From GCA-2711565 sp963664245 (GTDB lineage Bacteria; Bacteroidota; Bacteroidia; Bacteroidales; GCA-2711565): a stretch of 64,000 nucleotides of DNA. Of this stretch, positions 14,911-22,871 are shown one piece after another; the first letter of the stretch is position 1; every line of letters begins with the position of its first letter. The position numbers and the translations under genes are program-made. Under the pieces are notes generated by a model. It ran no database searches, was not told the DNA's origin, and saw only the letters and a program-made list of their open reading frames with translations. The stretch is taken from assembly GCA_963664245.1 (NCBI GenBank), contig OY760934.1, positions 3,658,001 to 3,722,000 of the forward strand, given 5' to 3'.

Positions 14911-14984
14911 AGCCAGAAAGTTCAATCGGATTGAGCAGTTGTGTACGAAGCAACAGGTTGGGGGTTCGATTCCCCCTCTGGCTA
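14911..14984 (+). tRNA. tRNA-Arg-like gene, anticodon ACG (atypical)
   Basis: Acceptor AGCCAGA/TCTGGCT (7 pairs), D-stem GTTC/GAGC, anticodon stem GTTGT/GCAAC with loop GTACGAA (anticodon ACG at 14945-14947), variable loop AGGTT and T-arm GGGGG-TTCGATT-CCCCC all form. Position 73 is A. The unusual point is A at position 8, where T is nearly universal. Both tRNA-like genes begin with AGCC and may be related by duplication. Their reverse strand encodes GGIEPPT and RESNPH, typical false proteins read from tRNA T-arms. Confidence 0.68.
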
Positions 14985-15097
14985 CAATCCTTAATAACTG
15001 GCTTGTCATTTCAAGCTATAAGACAGGACAGCGCAAATATATACGTTGGCTAATTTAAAAAGTTTCATTAACTCAGCGAATATGGCCTCACTGTCGG

Positions 15098-15124
15098 AAA
15101 GGGATGTTCCCAACATCCCTTTTT
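15098..15124 (+). terminator. Strong hairpin terminator downstream of the tRNA-like genes
   Basis: AAAGGGATGTT (15098-15108) pairs perfectly with AACATCCCTTT (15112-15122) around CCC, followed by more T. It fits the end of a tRNA transcript. On the minus strand it lies just downstream of a TATATTTG sequence (complement of 15130-15137 region). Confidence 0.65.
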
Positions 15125-15137
15125 CATTACAAATATA

Positions 15138-15269
15138 CTAATTTTGTTTATTATCAGTATTCTTCTTTACAAAATGTGTAAGAACTTCCTTAAATTTAGG
15201 CTTTCCATCTTCTATTTTTACATCTTTCGCAGGACGTTTAACATCCCCTTTCTTCTTTTTATTCTGCAC
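15138..15269 (-). CDS. Small ORF overlapping the end of the transposase gene
   Basis: A 43-residue basic ORF starting at a GTG (15269) that overlaps the transposase 3' end by 11 bp in another frame. It encodes MQNKKKKGDVKRPAKDVKIE, continuing to THFVKKNTDNKQN and a TAG at 15138. The amino-acid composition looks coding-like and the start sits immediately after an in-frame stop, as in translational coupling. No homologue is known to me. It may be a passenger of the IS element or simply chance. Confidence 0.35.
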   Translation of the reverse strand: MQNKKKKGDVKRPAKDVKIEDGKPKFKEVLTHFVKKNTDNKQN

Positions 15270-16200
15270 TTATCAAAGTTTTATAATTAAGTCTTTTGTT
15301 AACACCGTTTGCTATTGCAACGTCAAATTTAGAACCTTCGCTAAGATTCCTGTTATTGTACCTAAAGGTAAACTCATTTACATACTTTGTCAAATGTTTA
15401 TCGCTAACATGATGATAAATTCCGTCAATACCCCTTTTTAACAAAGACCAAAAGTTTTCAATATTATTTGTATGTACAACTCCATCAACATATTGTTCAG
15501 CACTATGATTTACTAAACTATGATTAAAACTTTTAGATAATGCCATGTAAGGCCTGTATTCATCAGTATAAACACTTGCTCCAGGCTCTACTTTTTCTCT
15601 CATAATCGGTATAATAGTTTCTCCCTTTGTGTTTTTAACAGGGATAGCATAAACCTTACCGTTACGCTCCAATATACCAAGTACAGGGGTTTTAGTTTTA
15701 ATACTTCGACCTTGTGTATTATCTGTTCTTTTAATTCTATGTTTATTCTTTTCTTTACCTCCTATATATGTTTCGTCTATCTCAACTTCATTGGAAAATT
15801 TACATTGTTCAGGATTATAAGTTTCCCTTATCCTTTGTAAAATAAACCATGCAGTTTTTTGAGTAACTTTTAAATCCCGTGCAAGTTGATGTGATGAAAC
15901 GCCTTTTTTATGTGCTGTTACAAGATATATAGCAACAAACCATTTTCTAAGAGATATTTTACTGTCGTGAAATATAGTACCTACTTTAACGCTAAATTGC
16001 TTACGGCAAGAATAGCATTTATACCTTTTTGTTTTTCCTTTTAAGTGATTAACATTTTTACTTCCACAATATGGGCATTCTTCTTCACCATTCCAACGCA
16101 ATACTGAAAGATATTCTTCACATACTTTTTCATTTGTAAAATAATCTAATAACTCAAATAAACTATCGAAATCCCTTAAATCTTTTGCTTTATTACACAT
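15259..16200 (-). CDS. IS1595-family transposase (ISXO2-like)
   Basis: A 313-residue transposase. An N-terminal zinc ribbon has Cys42-x2-Cys45 and Cys62-x2-Cys65 (CPYCGSKN, YKCYSCRKQF). It is followed by an HTH-like segment (SSHQLARDLKVTQKTAWFIL) and the ISXO2-like DDE domain with Asp142 (EIDETYIGG), Asp213 (VYTDEYRPY) and HTNNIENFWSLLKRG near Glu248. It appears intact and may be active. I could not find terminal inverted repeats, so the element borders are undefined. It lies in the AT-rich island with the atypical tRNAs. Confidence 0.9.
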   Translation of the reverse strand: MCNKAKDLRDFDSLFELLDYFTNEKVCEEYLSVLRWNGEEECPYCGSKNVNHLKGKTKRYKCYSCRKQFSVKVGTIFHDSKISLRKWFVAIYLVTAHKKGVSSHQLARDLKVTQKTAWFILQRIRETYNPEQCKFSNEVEIDETYIGGKEKNKHRIKRTDNTQGRSIKTKTPVLGILERNGKVYAIPVKNTKGETIIPIMREKVEPGASVYTDEYRPYMALSKSFNHSLVNHSAEQYVDGVVHTNNIENFWSLLKRGIDGIYHHVSDKHLTKYVNEFTFRYNNRNLSEGSKFDVAIANGVNKRLNYKTLISAE

Positions 16201-16218
16201 ATCCCTTATATTTACACT

Positions 16219-16289
16219 ACAAATATAATCGAATAATTTGATATATCCAAATATTTATACAACTATTTTCGATTATTTTTGTATATTTG
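16219..16289. promoter_or_regulatory. Symmetrical divergent promoters with a 15-bp inverted repeat
   Basis: ACAAATATAATCGAA (16219-16233) and TTCGATTATTTTTGT (16268-16282) are inverted copies matching at 14 of 15 positions. The left arm carries TATATTTG on the minus strand for the transposase. The right arm is followed by TATATTTG at 16282-16289 for the small gene at 16294. The shared ATAATCGAA part may be an operator controlling both. Confidence 0.5.
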
Positions 16290-16293
16290 CTTG

Positions 16294-16500
16294 ATGTCAA
16301 CTTATAAGGAGCAAATAAAAGACAGAAGATATTATGTTTTGTTACATAAAAACATAGTTTTAGCCACATTTGGAAACCTTAAAAAAGTTTGTGATTTTAT
16401 GGAAAACAAAGATTTTCCAAAATACAATACAATTGTAAGAAAAAAAGAAAACCCGATAATATATAATGAATACACCCTATATAAAGTCAGGCATTATTAA
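16294..16500 (+). CDS. Small protein divergent from the transposase
   Basis: A 68-residue basic protein (MSTYKEQIKDRRYYVLLHKN, then GNLKKVCDFMENKD) with no family I recognise. The ATG at 16294 lies 5 nt after a TATATTTG box, so the message would be leaderless; an upstream TTG at 16279 lies within the promoter and is unlikely. It shares a symmetrical regulatory region with the transposase and ends before a bidirectional terminator. It may be an accessory gene of the same element. Confidence 0.55.
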   Translation: MSTYKEQIKDRRYYVLLHKNIVLATFGNLKKVCDFMENKDFPKYNTIVRKKENPIIYNEYTLYKVRHY

Positions 16501-16536
16501 AATAAATGGGTTATAGAAATATATTATTGCCTAAAA

Positions 16537-16568
16537 AAAACACTGGCGTTGGAGAACCAGTGTTTTTT
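16537..16568. terminator. Bidirectional terminator
   Basis: AAAACACTGG (16537-16546) pairs with CCAGTGTTTT (16557-16566), flanked by A and T runs. It serves the small + strand gene and the convergent serine hydrolase gene, and marks the right edge of the AT-rich island. Confidence 0.82.
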
Positions 16569-16595
16569 AGTTTTTTATGTGGGTAAACCTCGGAT

Positions 16596-18128
16596 TTAAT
16601 TTTGTTTGATGAAATCCAGCTCTGTGAAATCAAAATCGGGGTTAATAATTTCAATCAAAAGATTTTGAACTTTTCCTTTTTTATTAGTGTAAAATTCTAC
16701 CATGCCTTTAGGTAGTGAAGGGGCTTCGGGGAATTCGATTTCAAAAATATTTCCGTTTAAGTGAGATAAGCGGGAGTGCAATATTTTTGTATGATCGAAA
16801 CTTAAATACAGCTGGTTATCTTCAATGCTTACCGTTAATCCCCCGTAAACATCTGCTTTATAATTTCCGGAATAGTTTGTTAACGCAAGGGGGATGATGG
16901 TTTTTGTTGTGTCCGGCTGGATGAGTGTTTTGTTTTCCCTTTCTCTTGATTTTTTTTGTTCTTTCAGTAAAATGCCCGACCAATCTTTTTCTTGCTCGTT
17001 AAAAAATACATCTAAGGTTTTGTACATTAATGGCGAGTACAGTGATGTTATTTTGTTTGTTAAAAAGATCAATCCCAGGTTTTCTTCCGGGACAAGAACC
17101 GTAGCGGTGATGGTTCCTTCATACCCCCCGGTGTGCATGATGATTTTCCGGCCTTTATAATCAAACATTCCCCAGCCAAGTCCGTATCCTTTAAAGTGGA
17201 TGCTTGGCCAAGTGTCTTTTGATCTTTGATTTACACTTCTGGCAATATGTTGACTAAACATTTCATCCTGTGATTTTTTTGAGAAAATAGTGTCTGTACC
17301 CAAAATCCCTTCATTTAGTTGTAAGCGAACCCATTTCGAAACATCTTCAATATTTGATATGATTCCACCCATTGGTTTTACATTATCCCAGTTCATGTAA
17401 GGAACCTTGATGATTTCCCCGTTTTTTTGAAGATGAGGCTGGGTGTAATTGCCCATTTTGTCAAGATCAGTAATGCTGGTAATTGTTCGTTCCATTCCTA
17501 AGGGGGCAAAAAAATGAGATTGCATAAATTCATCCCAGCTCATTTTGCTTACTTTTTCTATAATAAGGCCTGCAGTGGTATACATGATGTTTGAGTAACC
17601 ATAAGCTTCGCGGAAACCATATTTGGGTTTGAGGAACCTTGCTCTTCGTACAATTTCTTGTTGGCTGTGGTCGGAGGCCATCCAGATTAAATCTCCCGAA
17701 AAAGTTGCCAGTCCGGAGCGATGACAAAGCAAATCACGGATAGTCATTTCTTTGCTTACGTATGGATCGTATAGTTCAAACCACGGTAAGTATTTTTGAA
17801 CTTTGTCATCCAAATCAAGCTTGCCTTCTTCCTGGAGGATCATAATTGCTGCCGCTGTAAATGCTTTGGTGTTTGAGGCAATGGCAAAATTGGTTTTTGT
17901 ATCAATTTTTTCATCTTCGTTTACATCTTTAGTACCATAACCTTTTGCAAAAATCAGTTGGCCGTTTTTAATAATTCCAACGGCCATGCCGGGAACATTC
18001 CAATCATTTAATGCTTTTTGGTAATAATTGTTCAGTTGAGAAAGTTTTTGTTTATCGCTTTCGAGCGTGTTGCACGAAAGGATAAAAAAAGTAAGAATGG
18101 TTAAAATGATAAATTTGGTCGTCTTCAT
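16596..18128 (-). CDS. Serine hydrolase, class C beta-lactamase/PBP4* family lipoprotein
   Basis: A 510-residue protein with lipobox FILSC. The beta-lactamase-type catalytic residues are present: Ser-x-x-Lys in IASNTKAFTA, Tyr-x-Asn in YGYSNIMYT, and HTGG in IIMHTGGYEG, the position of the KTG/HxG motif. A C-terminal region of about 100 residues (from about 410) fits the DUF3471-type domain often fused to such esterases and peptidases. Probably a periplasmic D-aminopeptidase or esterase rather than a resistance enzyme. The sirtuin gene ends 10 bp upstream. Confidence 0.85.
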   Translation of the reverse strand: MKTTKFIILTILTFFILSCNTLESDKQKLSQLNNYYQKALNDWNVPGMAVGIIKNGQLIFAKGYGTKDVNEDEKIDTKTNFAIASNTKAFTAAAIMILQEEGKLDLDDKVQKYLPWFELYDPYVSKEMTIRDLLCHRSGLATFSGDLIWMASDHSQQEIVRRARFLKPKYGFREAYGYSNIMYTTAGLIIEKVSKMSWDEFMQSHFFAPLGMERTITSITDLDKMGNYTQPHLQKNGEIIKVPYMNWDNVKPMGGIISNIEDVSKWVRLQLNEGILGTDTIFSKKSQDEMFSQHIARSVNQRSKDTWPSIHFKGYGLGWGMFDYKGRKIIMHTGGYEGTITATVLVPEENLGLIFLTNKITSLYSPLMYKTLDVFFNEQEKDWSGILLKEQKKSRERENKTLIQPDTTKTIIPLALTNYSGNYKADVYGGLTVSIEDNQLYLSFDHTKILHSRLSHLNGNIFEIEFPEAPSLPKGMVEFYTNKKGKVQNLLIEIINPDFDFTELDFIKQN

Positions 18129-18138
18129 TATAAATTTA

Positions 18139-18873
18139 TTATAGATGGTTGATGATATTTCTTATTACTTCAGAAGCCTTACCCTGAATAAAAATGTCTG
18201 TTATCGAATTCGTAAATTTTGATTCTTCTAAATTAATTTCGATGATTGTGGCTCCATTTTGTTTCGCAATGAGTGGCATCTGACAGGCAGGCATGACCTC
18301 TCCGGTACTCCCAATAACAATCATGACTTCGGATTGTTGAGCTGCCTGGACGGAATTTTGATATGCTAATGTAGGAATTGCTTCACCAAAGAATATAAAA
18401 TCAGGTTTAACCAATTGTTTACATTTAGGACAAAGTACAGGCAAAGTGCTAAATGTTGTTTCTGTAACTTCAGCCGAATAACTACACGAGGTACAATTTA
18501 CCCTCATCGAATTTCCGTGGAATTCGTGAATCTTTTTGCTTCCCGCTTTTTGGTGCAGATTATCGATGTTTTGTGTGATGATTTCCTTTAGCTTATTCTC
18601 TTTCTCTAATTGAGCCAAGCCAATATGTGCAAAATTTGGTTCTGCAATACCAAAGTGGTCGTAAAATATTTCTTTTATAACAGACCAGGATTCTTTCGGG
18701 TTTGAGAAAAAATAATTAATATCAAGTACCTGTGGGTCATATTTATTCCATATCCCTTTTTCTCCCCTGAAGGGAGGGATGCCACTTTCAACAGAAATAC
18801 CAGCCCCAGTAAAGGCGGTGGTATATCTTGAAGCATTAATAAGACGGGTCGATTCTTTAATTAATGTTTTCAA
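18139..18873 (-). CDS. cobB: NAD-dependent protein deacylase (Sir2/CobB family)
   Basis: Removes acyl groups from protein lysines using NAD. Sirtuin motifs are complete: FTGAGISVESGIPPFRG (NAD binding), QNIDNLHQKAGS, the catalytic histidine in HEFHGN, two CxxC pairs (CTSC, CPKC) for structural zinc, KPDFIFFGEAIP and VIGSTGEVMPA. The length of 244 residues is usual. The gene precedes the serine hydrolase by 10 bp, so the two may share a transcript, but no functional link is apparent. Confidence 0.94.
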   Translation of the reverse strand: MKTLIKESTRLINASRYTTAFTGAGISVESGIPPFRGEKGIWNKYDPQVLDINYFFSNPKESWSVIKEIFYDHFGIAEPNFAHIGLAQLEKENKLKEIITQNIDNLHQKAGSKKIHEFHGNSMRVNCTSCSYSAEVTETTFSTLPVLCPKCKQLVKPDFIFFGEAIPTLAYQNSVQAAQQSEVMIVIGSTGEVMPACQMPLIAKQNGATIIEINLEESKFTNSITDIFIQGKASEVIRNIINHL

Positions 18874-18919
18874 TTTTGATAGCTGATATTTGACTAAAAT
18901 AAGTAAAAAAAGAAATACT

Positions 18920-19717
18920 TTATTCCTTTTTTTTGTTCCACTTGTTTAGCTTATTTTGAATAAATGTTATAATTTTCTGATTTTCAATTACTCCTGTTTC
19001 TTTTAAATTGTATGGTTTGCCAAACTCCATATAAATTTTTTGATCTCTGTGTAGGGGCCCAAGGTCTTTCACTAATTTCCCATTTCCCCAAAAATTGGTT
19101 TTTATTGCTACCGGAATAATTTTTACCTTAGCTTTGGCTGCCAGTTTTACTCCCAAGGTGTTAAATAATTCCGGTTTAAATTCTGTTTGGCGAGTACTTT
19201 GTGGAAAAATGATAACAGATTTTCCTTCCGATAACATTTTTTGGCCTATGGTTACTACATGCATTAAATCTAACCTAGAATTTTCCCGGCTAACAACAAT
19301 AGGGTTAGTGGCTCTTAAAATATCTCCAAAATACGGATAGTTTATTAAGCTTTCTTTAACTACAAAAGAAATGTCAACCTTAGGGAGGATGATACAGGGG
19401 AAAATCATGGTCTCCAAGCTGCTCATGTGGTTGCTGATGAATACATACGGACCGTCTTCAGGTTTTATGTTGTTCATCCCTTTAATATGAAAACGTCCTT
19501 TGCAAGATTCAATAATTTTAAATATATCATACGATGAGGCTGCAAAAGCTTCAACATCATATTCTTTTTTATTGGCTTTTTTTCGGCCTCTTAGTACAAC
19601 ACCGGCAAGCTTATACAGAAAATATAATCGGGTTCTGGAAAATATCTTATCACCCCATGCCCTGCGATAATCCATAGGAGTGACGTATTGATCGCCAGTA
19701 AAATATTGTTTTCTCAA
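18920..19717 (-). CDS. 1-acylglycerol-3-phosphate acyltransferase-like protein (PlsC family)
   Basis: A 265-residue acyltransferase. The catalytic HX4D motif appears as H97-M-S-S-L-E102, with Glu in place of Asp. The second block reads FPQSTRQ instead of the usual FPEGTRS. The surrounding pattern (YVFISNHMSS, NPIVVSREN, KIIPVAIKTNFWGNGK) is plainly PlsC-like. Expected to act at the inner membrane on phospholipid or another acyl acceptor. The two motif changes suggest an unusual acceptor. Its stop lies 46 bp from the sirtuin start. Confidence 0.82.
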   Translation of the reverse strand: MRKQYFTGDQYVTPMDYRRAWGDKIFSRTRLYFLYKLAGVVLRGRKKANKKEYDVEAFAASSYDIFKIIESCKGRFHIKGMNNIKPEDGPYVFISNHMSSLETMIFPCIILPKVDISFVVKESLINYPYFGDILRATNPIVVSRENSRLDLMHVVTIGQKMLSEGKSVIIFPQSTRQTEFKPELFNTLGVKLAAKAKVKIIPVAIKTNFWGNGKLVKDLGPLHRDQKIYMEFGKPYNLKETGVIENQKIITFIQNKLNKWNKKKE

Positions 19718-19864
19718 GACTCGTGAATTTAGAAAGTAAAGTTAGAAAAACTTTATAAATTAAACCTCATTTATCTTATTTGTTAAATGGATGATTCCTA
19801 ATCTAAAATTTTTAAATTTGTCATTAATCTAAAACAAATTTATTTTATCGTAAAATAATTTAAA

Positions 19865-20698
19865 ATGAAGAAGACTAAATTCCCTCTTGTTATTTTGTTT
19901 GTGTTATTTTGTTATGCAAGTCAAGCTAAAGACCCTGTAATAATAAGTACGTTTCAAAAATCGGAAATTTTAATTGATGGAGACATCACAGATTGGAGTG
20001 AAATGGCGATATATGATGACCAATCATCCATTGTAATGAATCTCTCTAACGATAATGATTTTATTTATGTGAAATTTAGGATTGCCAATTATGGTAGTAT
20101 TAGCCGGATTTTTAAGGGTGGTTTTTCCGTTTGGTTTAATGAAGAAGGCAAGAAAAAACGTAAGGTGGGTTTTAGGTTCCCGATTAGTGATGAAATTGCA
20201 CATTTGTTTGTTGAACAGGAACGAATTGCCCAGGGTGTGTCAAGGGATCAGGCCGAGGTTTTATTTAGAAACCTGATGAGCGACTTAAATATAAGATTTG
20301 CAAATGATATTTCGAATGCAGAAATTGTTGATGATGAAAATGGAACGGCCGAATTGTATTCGTTAAAAACAAATAAAGTTGGCCTTTCAGCTCGTCTTAA
20401 TTTTATTGATTTTGATTTAATGATTTATGAAGCCAAGCTGCCTTTGGATTTGTTTTTTTCGGATAAAGAAAAATTTCTAGGTTCTAAAAAAAATTGTTTT
20501 GTGTTTGGTTATGAAATAGGCCAATATACCGATGAAAAAATGAAGAAAGAAGCTAATAAGCAAAGAACCTCACAAGGATTACAAAACGTAGGCCGCAATT
20601 ATAGATATAATAGCCGTTATACAAGTATGCTTGATCGTTATGGCGATTTTCCGTCAATTATAAAATGGTATAAAAAAGTTTATTTGAGTAAAGAATAA
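19865..20698 (+). CDS. Exported protein, possibly with a CBM9/DOMON-like domain
   Basis: A 277-residue protein with a signal peptide (FPLVILFVLFCYASQA). The mature start EILIDGDITDWSEMAIYDDQ and the following NDNDFIYVKFRI resemble the beginning of family 9 carbohydrate-binding or DOMON-like beta-sandwiches. The rest contains a helical region rich in charged residues and YRYNSRYTSM near the end. I cannot assign a function. It stands alone on the plus strand and ends at a bidirectional terminator. Confidence 0.65.
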   Translation: MKKTKFPLVILFVLFCYASQAKDPVIISTFQKSEILIDGDITDWSEMAIYDDQSSIVMNLSNDNDFIYVKFRIANYGSISRIFKGGFSVWFNEEGKKKRKVGFRFPISDEIAHLFVEQERIAQGVSRDQAEVLFRNLMSDLNIRFANDISNAEIVDDENGTAELYSLKTNKVGLSARLNFIDFDLMIYEAKLPLDLFFSDKEKFLGSKKNCFVFGYEIGQYTDEKMKKEANKQRTSQGLQNVGRNYRYNSRYTSMLDRYGDFPSIIKWYKKVYLSKE

Positions 20699-20704
20699 AA
20701 AATA

Positions 20705-20735
20705 AAAAACCCTCTGAAAAGAGGGTTTTTTATTT
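20705..20735. terminator. Bidirectional terminator
   Basis: AAAAACCCTCT pairs with AGAGGGTTTTT around a GAAA tetraloop, with A and T tracts on both sides. It serves the exported protein gene and the convergent S9 peptidase gene. Confidence 0.9.
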
Positions 20736-20738
20736 TTT

Positions 20739-22817
20739 CTATTTTAAATATTTATCAAGCCAGTTGAAGAATGTTCGTTGCCACAAAATGCCATTTTGCG
20801 GTTGAAGTACCCAGTGGTTTTCATCCGGGAAGTATAAAAATTGTGCAGGAACATCTCTTAATACAGCTGCGTTAAAGGCTGTCATTCCCTGGGTAAACAC
20901 AACCCTGTAATCCAATTCTCCATGAACAACTAAGATTGGGGTATCCCATTTTTCGACAAATTTGTGTGGGGAGTGAGCGTAAATATCCTGGATTTTTTTG
21001 TTGTTCTTTTCCCAAAATGGGCCACCTTTATCCCAGTTTTCAAACCACATTTCTTCGGTTTCAAGATATTGGGCTTCTTCGTTAAAAATACCATCGTGGG
21101 CAATGAATGCTTTAAAGCGTCCGTTATGATGTCCGGCCAAATAATATACAGCCCAGCCACCGGCACTGGCACCAACGGCTCCCAATTTGGTTTCGTCTAC
21201 GTAAGGTTCTTTCGCCATGTAATCAATGGCATCCAGGTAATCCTGCATGCTTTTTCCGTGATAATCCTGGCTGATTTGTTCTTGCCATGCTTGCCCGAAA
21301 CCGGAAACACCACGACGAGCCGGGGCTACAACAATGTACCCGTTAGCTGCCATGATTTGGTAGTTCCAGCGGTAATGGAAACTTTGGCTCAATGGTCCTT
21401 GTGGTCCGCCTTTGCAATAAAGCAGAGTGGGGTATTTTTTGTTCGGATCAAAATGTGGAGGATAGATTACAAACAGTTGTAAATCTTGTTTGTCTTTTGT
21501 TTTAATCCATTTTTCTTCTACTTTTCCGAAACTTAACTGATCTAGTAATTCTTTATTGGTGAAGGTTAATTGTTGAGCTTCGCCACTTTCCGGGTCAACG
21601 GCAAACAGTTCAGTTGGGAGCGACATGCTTTGCTTGCTGGCTACTAATTTTTTGCCGGCAAAAGCGACTCCTCTGTAATCGTGTAAACCTTCGGTGATTT
21701 GCGAAATTTTTCCGGATGTAAGATTGTATTTGTAAATGTTATACCGCCCGTGCCAGTCGCTGGTAAAGTAAATGTCTTTGCCATCTGCCGACCAGCTTAA
21801 ACTTCCCACGTTTTGATCGAACCCTTTAGAAGCATAAATTTTTTCGCCGGTTTTCAGGTCCATGATAAACAAACGGTTTTGATCCGACTCGTAGCCGTCT
21901 CTTTCCATGCTTTCCCAGGCAACGTATTTTCCGTCGGGCGAGAACAGCGGGGCAATGTCAAATCCCATCATGCCTTTGGTTACATTTTTAGCTTTTCCCG
22001 AGTTCAAATCGTAAAAATAAATATCGGAATTGGTAGAAAGTGATGCTTCTTTTCCGAACAGTTTTTTGCTGGTGTAAGCAATGGTTTTTCCGTCGGTGCT
22101 CCAATCTACTTGCTCGATGCCGCCCCATGGTTTTAAAGGAGTTTGGAAAGCTTCACCTTCGTTGATGTCTTTGTGGTTCGATAATTTATTGCCATCGTAA
22201 TCGGCATAAAAAACGTGGCTGTAAGTATCTACCCAGTGATCCCAGTGTCGGTACATCAGGTCGTTAATGACTCGTCCGGTAGCTTTTGGAAGGTCGGGGT
22301 ACATATCCTGAACGGTTTCGGTAACTTTTACTTCTTTGGTGTAAAGAAGTTTGCTCATGTCTGCGTTAAATTTATAACCGGTGATTCCGCCTTTGATATC
22401 GGTAATTTGACGGCGGTTGGTTCCGTCGGGGTTCATTTCCCAAAGCTGCCCGCCATACAGGAAGGTTATTTTTTTGCCATCGGGACGCCAGCCAATTAAA
22501 TATTCGCTTTTATTGGTTTTGGTAATTTGTTTTAATCCGCTGCCATCAATGTTGATGGTGTAAAGATCGCCATTTCCTTTATTTTGTTGGATGTCGTAAT
22601 AAGTGACTCTAAATAAAATGGTTTGGTTGTCGGGAGAAACACTCATCTCGCCAACACGGCCAAAACTCCATAAAACTTCCGGCGTCATTAGATCGGAAGT
22701 GAGTTTTAAATCTTTTTTACCAATATAGTTCGTTTGATCCTTTGCAGGGGACGTACAAGCCTGAGCCATAAAAAAGATAATGACTAAAGCTGATAGTTTG
22801 AAACTTATTTTTTTCAT
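20739..22817 (-). CDS. S9 family peptidase (DPP/acylaminoacyl-peptidase type) lipoprotein
   Basis: A 692-residue prolyl-oligopeptidase-family serine peptidase. The N-terminus is a lipoprotein signal (IIFFMAQAC). Residues about 45-420 form a TolB/WD40-like propeller with repeated Asp-Gly units (SPDGKYVAWESM, SWSADGKDIYFTSD). The C-terminal alpha/beta hydrolase has the nucleophile in GASAGGWAVYY, the acid in HGELDYRV and the histidine in DENHWV. It probably trims peptides in the periplasm. The start is the first ATG with a good signal peptide. It lies 54 bp downstream of the histidine kinase gene and could be read through from it. Confidence 0.92.
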   Translation of the reverse strand: MKKISFKLSALVIIFFMAQACTSPAKDQTNYIGKKDLKLTSDLMTPEVLWSFGRVGEMSVSPDNQTILFRVTYYDIQQNKGNGDLYTINIDGSGLKQITKTNKSEYLIGWRPDGKKITFLYGGQLWEMNPDGTNRRQITDIKGGITGYKFNADMSKLLYTKEVKVTETVQDMYPDLPKATGRVINDLMYRHWDHWVDTYSHVFYADYDGNKLSNHKDINEGEAFQTPLKPWGGIEQVDWSTDGKTIAYTSKKLFGKEASLSTNSDIYFYDLNSGKAKNVTKGMMGFDIAPLFSPDGKYVAWESMERDGYESDQNRLFIMDLKTGEKIYASKGFDQNVGSLSWSADGKDIYFTSDWHGRYNIYKYNLTSGKISQITEGLHDYRGVAFAGKKLVASKQSMSLPTELFAVDPESGEAQQLTFTNKELLDQLSFGKVEEKWIKTKDKQDLQLFVIYPPHFDPNKKYPTLLYCKGGPQGPLSQSFHYRWNYQIMAANGYIVVAPARRGVSGFGQAWQEQISQDYHGKSMQDYLDAIDYMAKEPYVDETKLGAVGASAGGWAVYYLAGHHNGRFKAFIAHDGIFNEEAQYLETEEMWFENWDKGGPFWEKNNKKIQDIYAHSPHKFVEKWDTPILVVHGELDYRVVFTQGMTAFNAAVLRDVPAQFLYFPDENHWVLQPQNGILWQRTFFNWLDKYLK

Positions 22818-22871
22818 TTTTTGAGTTTTAAAATATTTCAGTTTGCTAATTTCTGAAAAATATTCCGTTTT

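Noticed and set aside
14791..15009. A 72-residue minus-strand frame with RGGIEPPT and RESNPH
   Set aside because: These strings are the well-known false translation of tRNA T-arms; the frame is the reverse complement of the two tRNA-Arg-like genes.
15000..16600. Defined IS1595 borders with terminal inverted repeats
   Set aside because: I could not find a matching inverted pair outside the transposase; the only strong inverted repeat (16219/16268) carries promoters instead.
16596..18128. Antibiotic-resistance beta-lactamase
   Set aside because: The motifs fit the broad serine hydrolase/D-peptidase family with a DUF3471-like tail; nothing points to resistance.
20964..21482. A 172-residue plus-strand frame inside the S9 peptidase gene
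   Set aside because: Antisense to the conserved hydrolase domain; no start signal.
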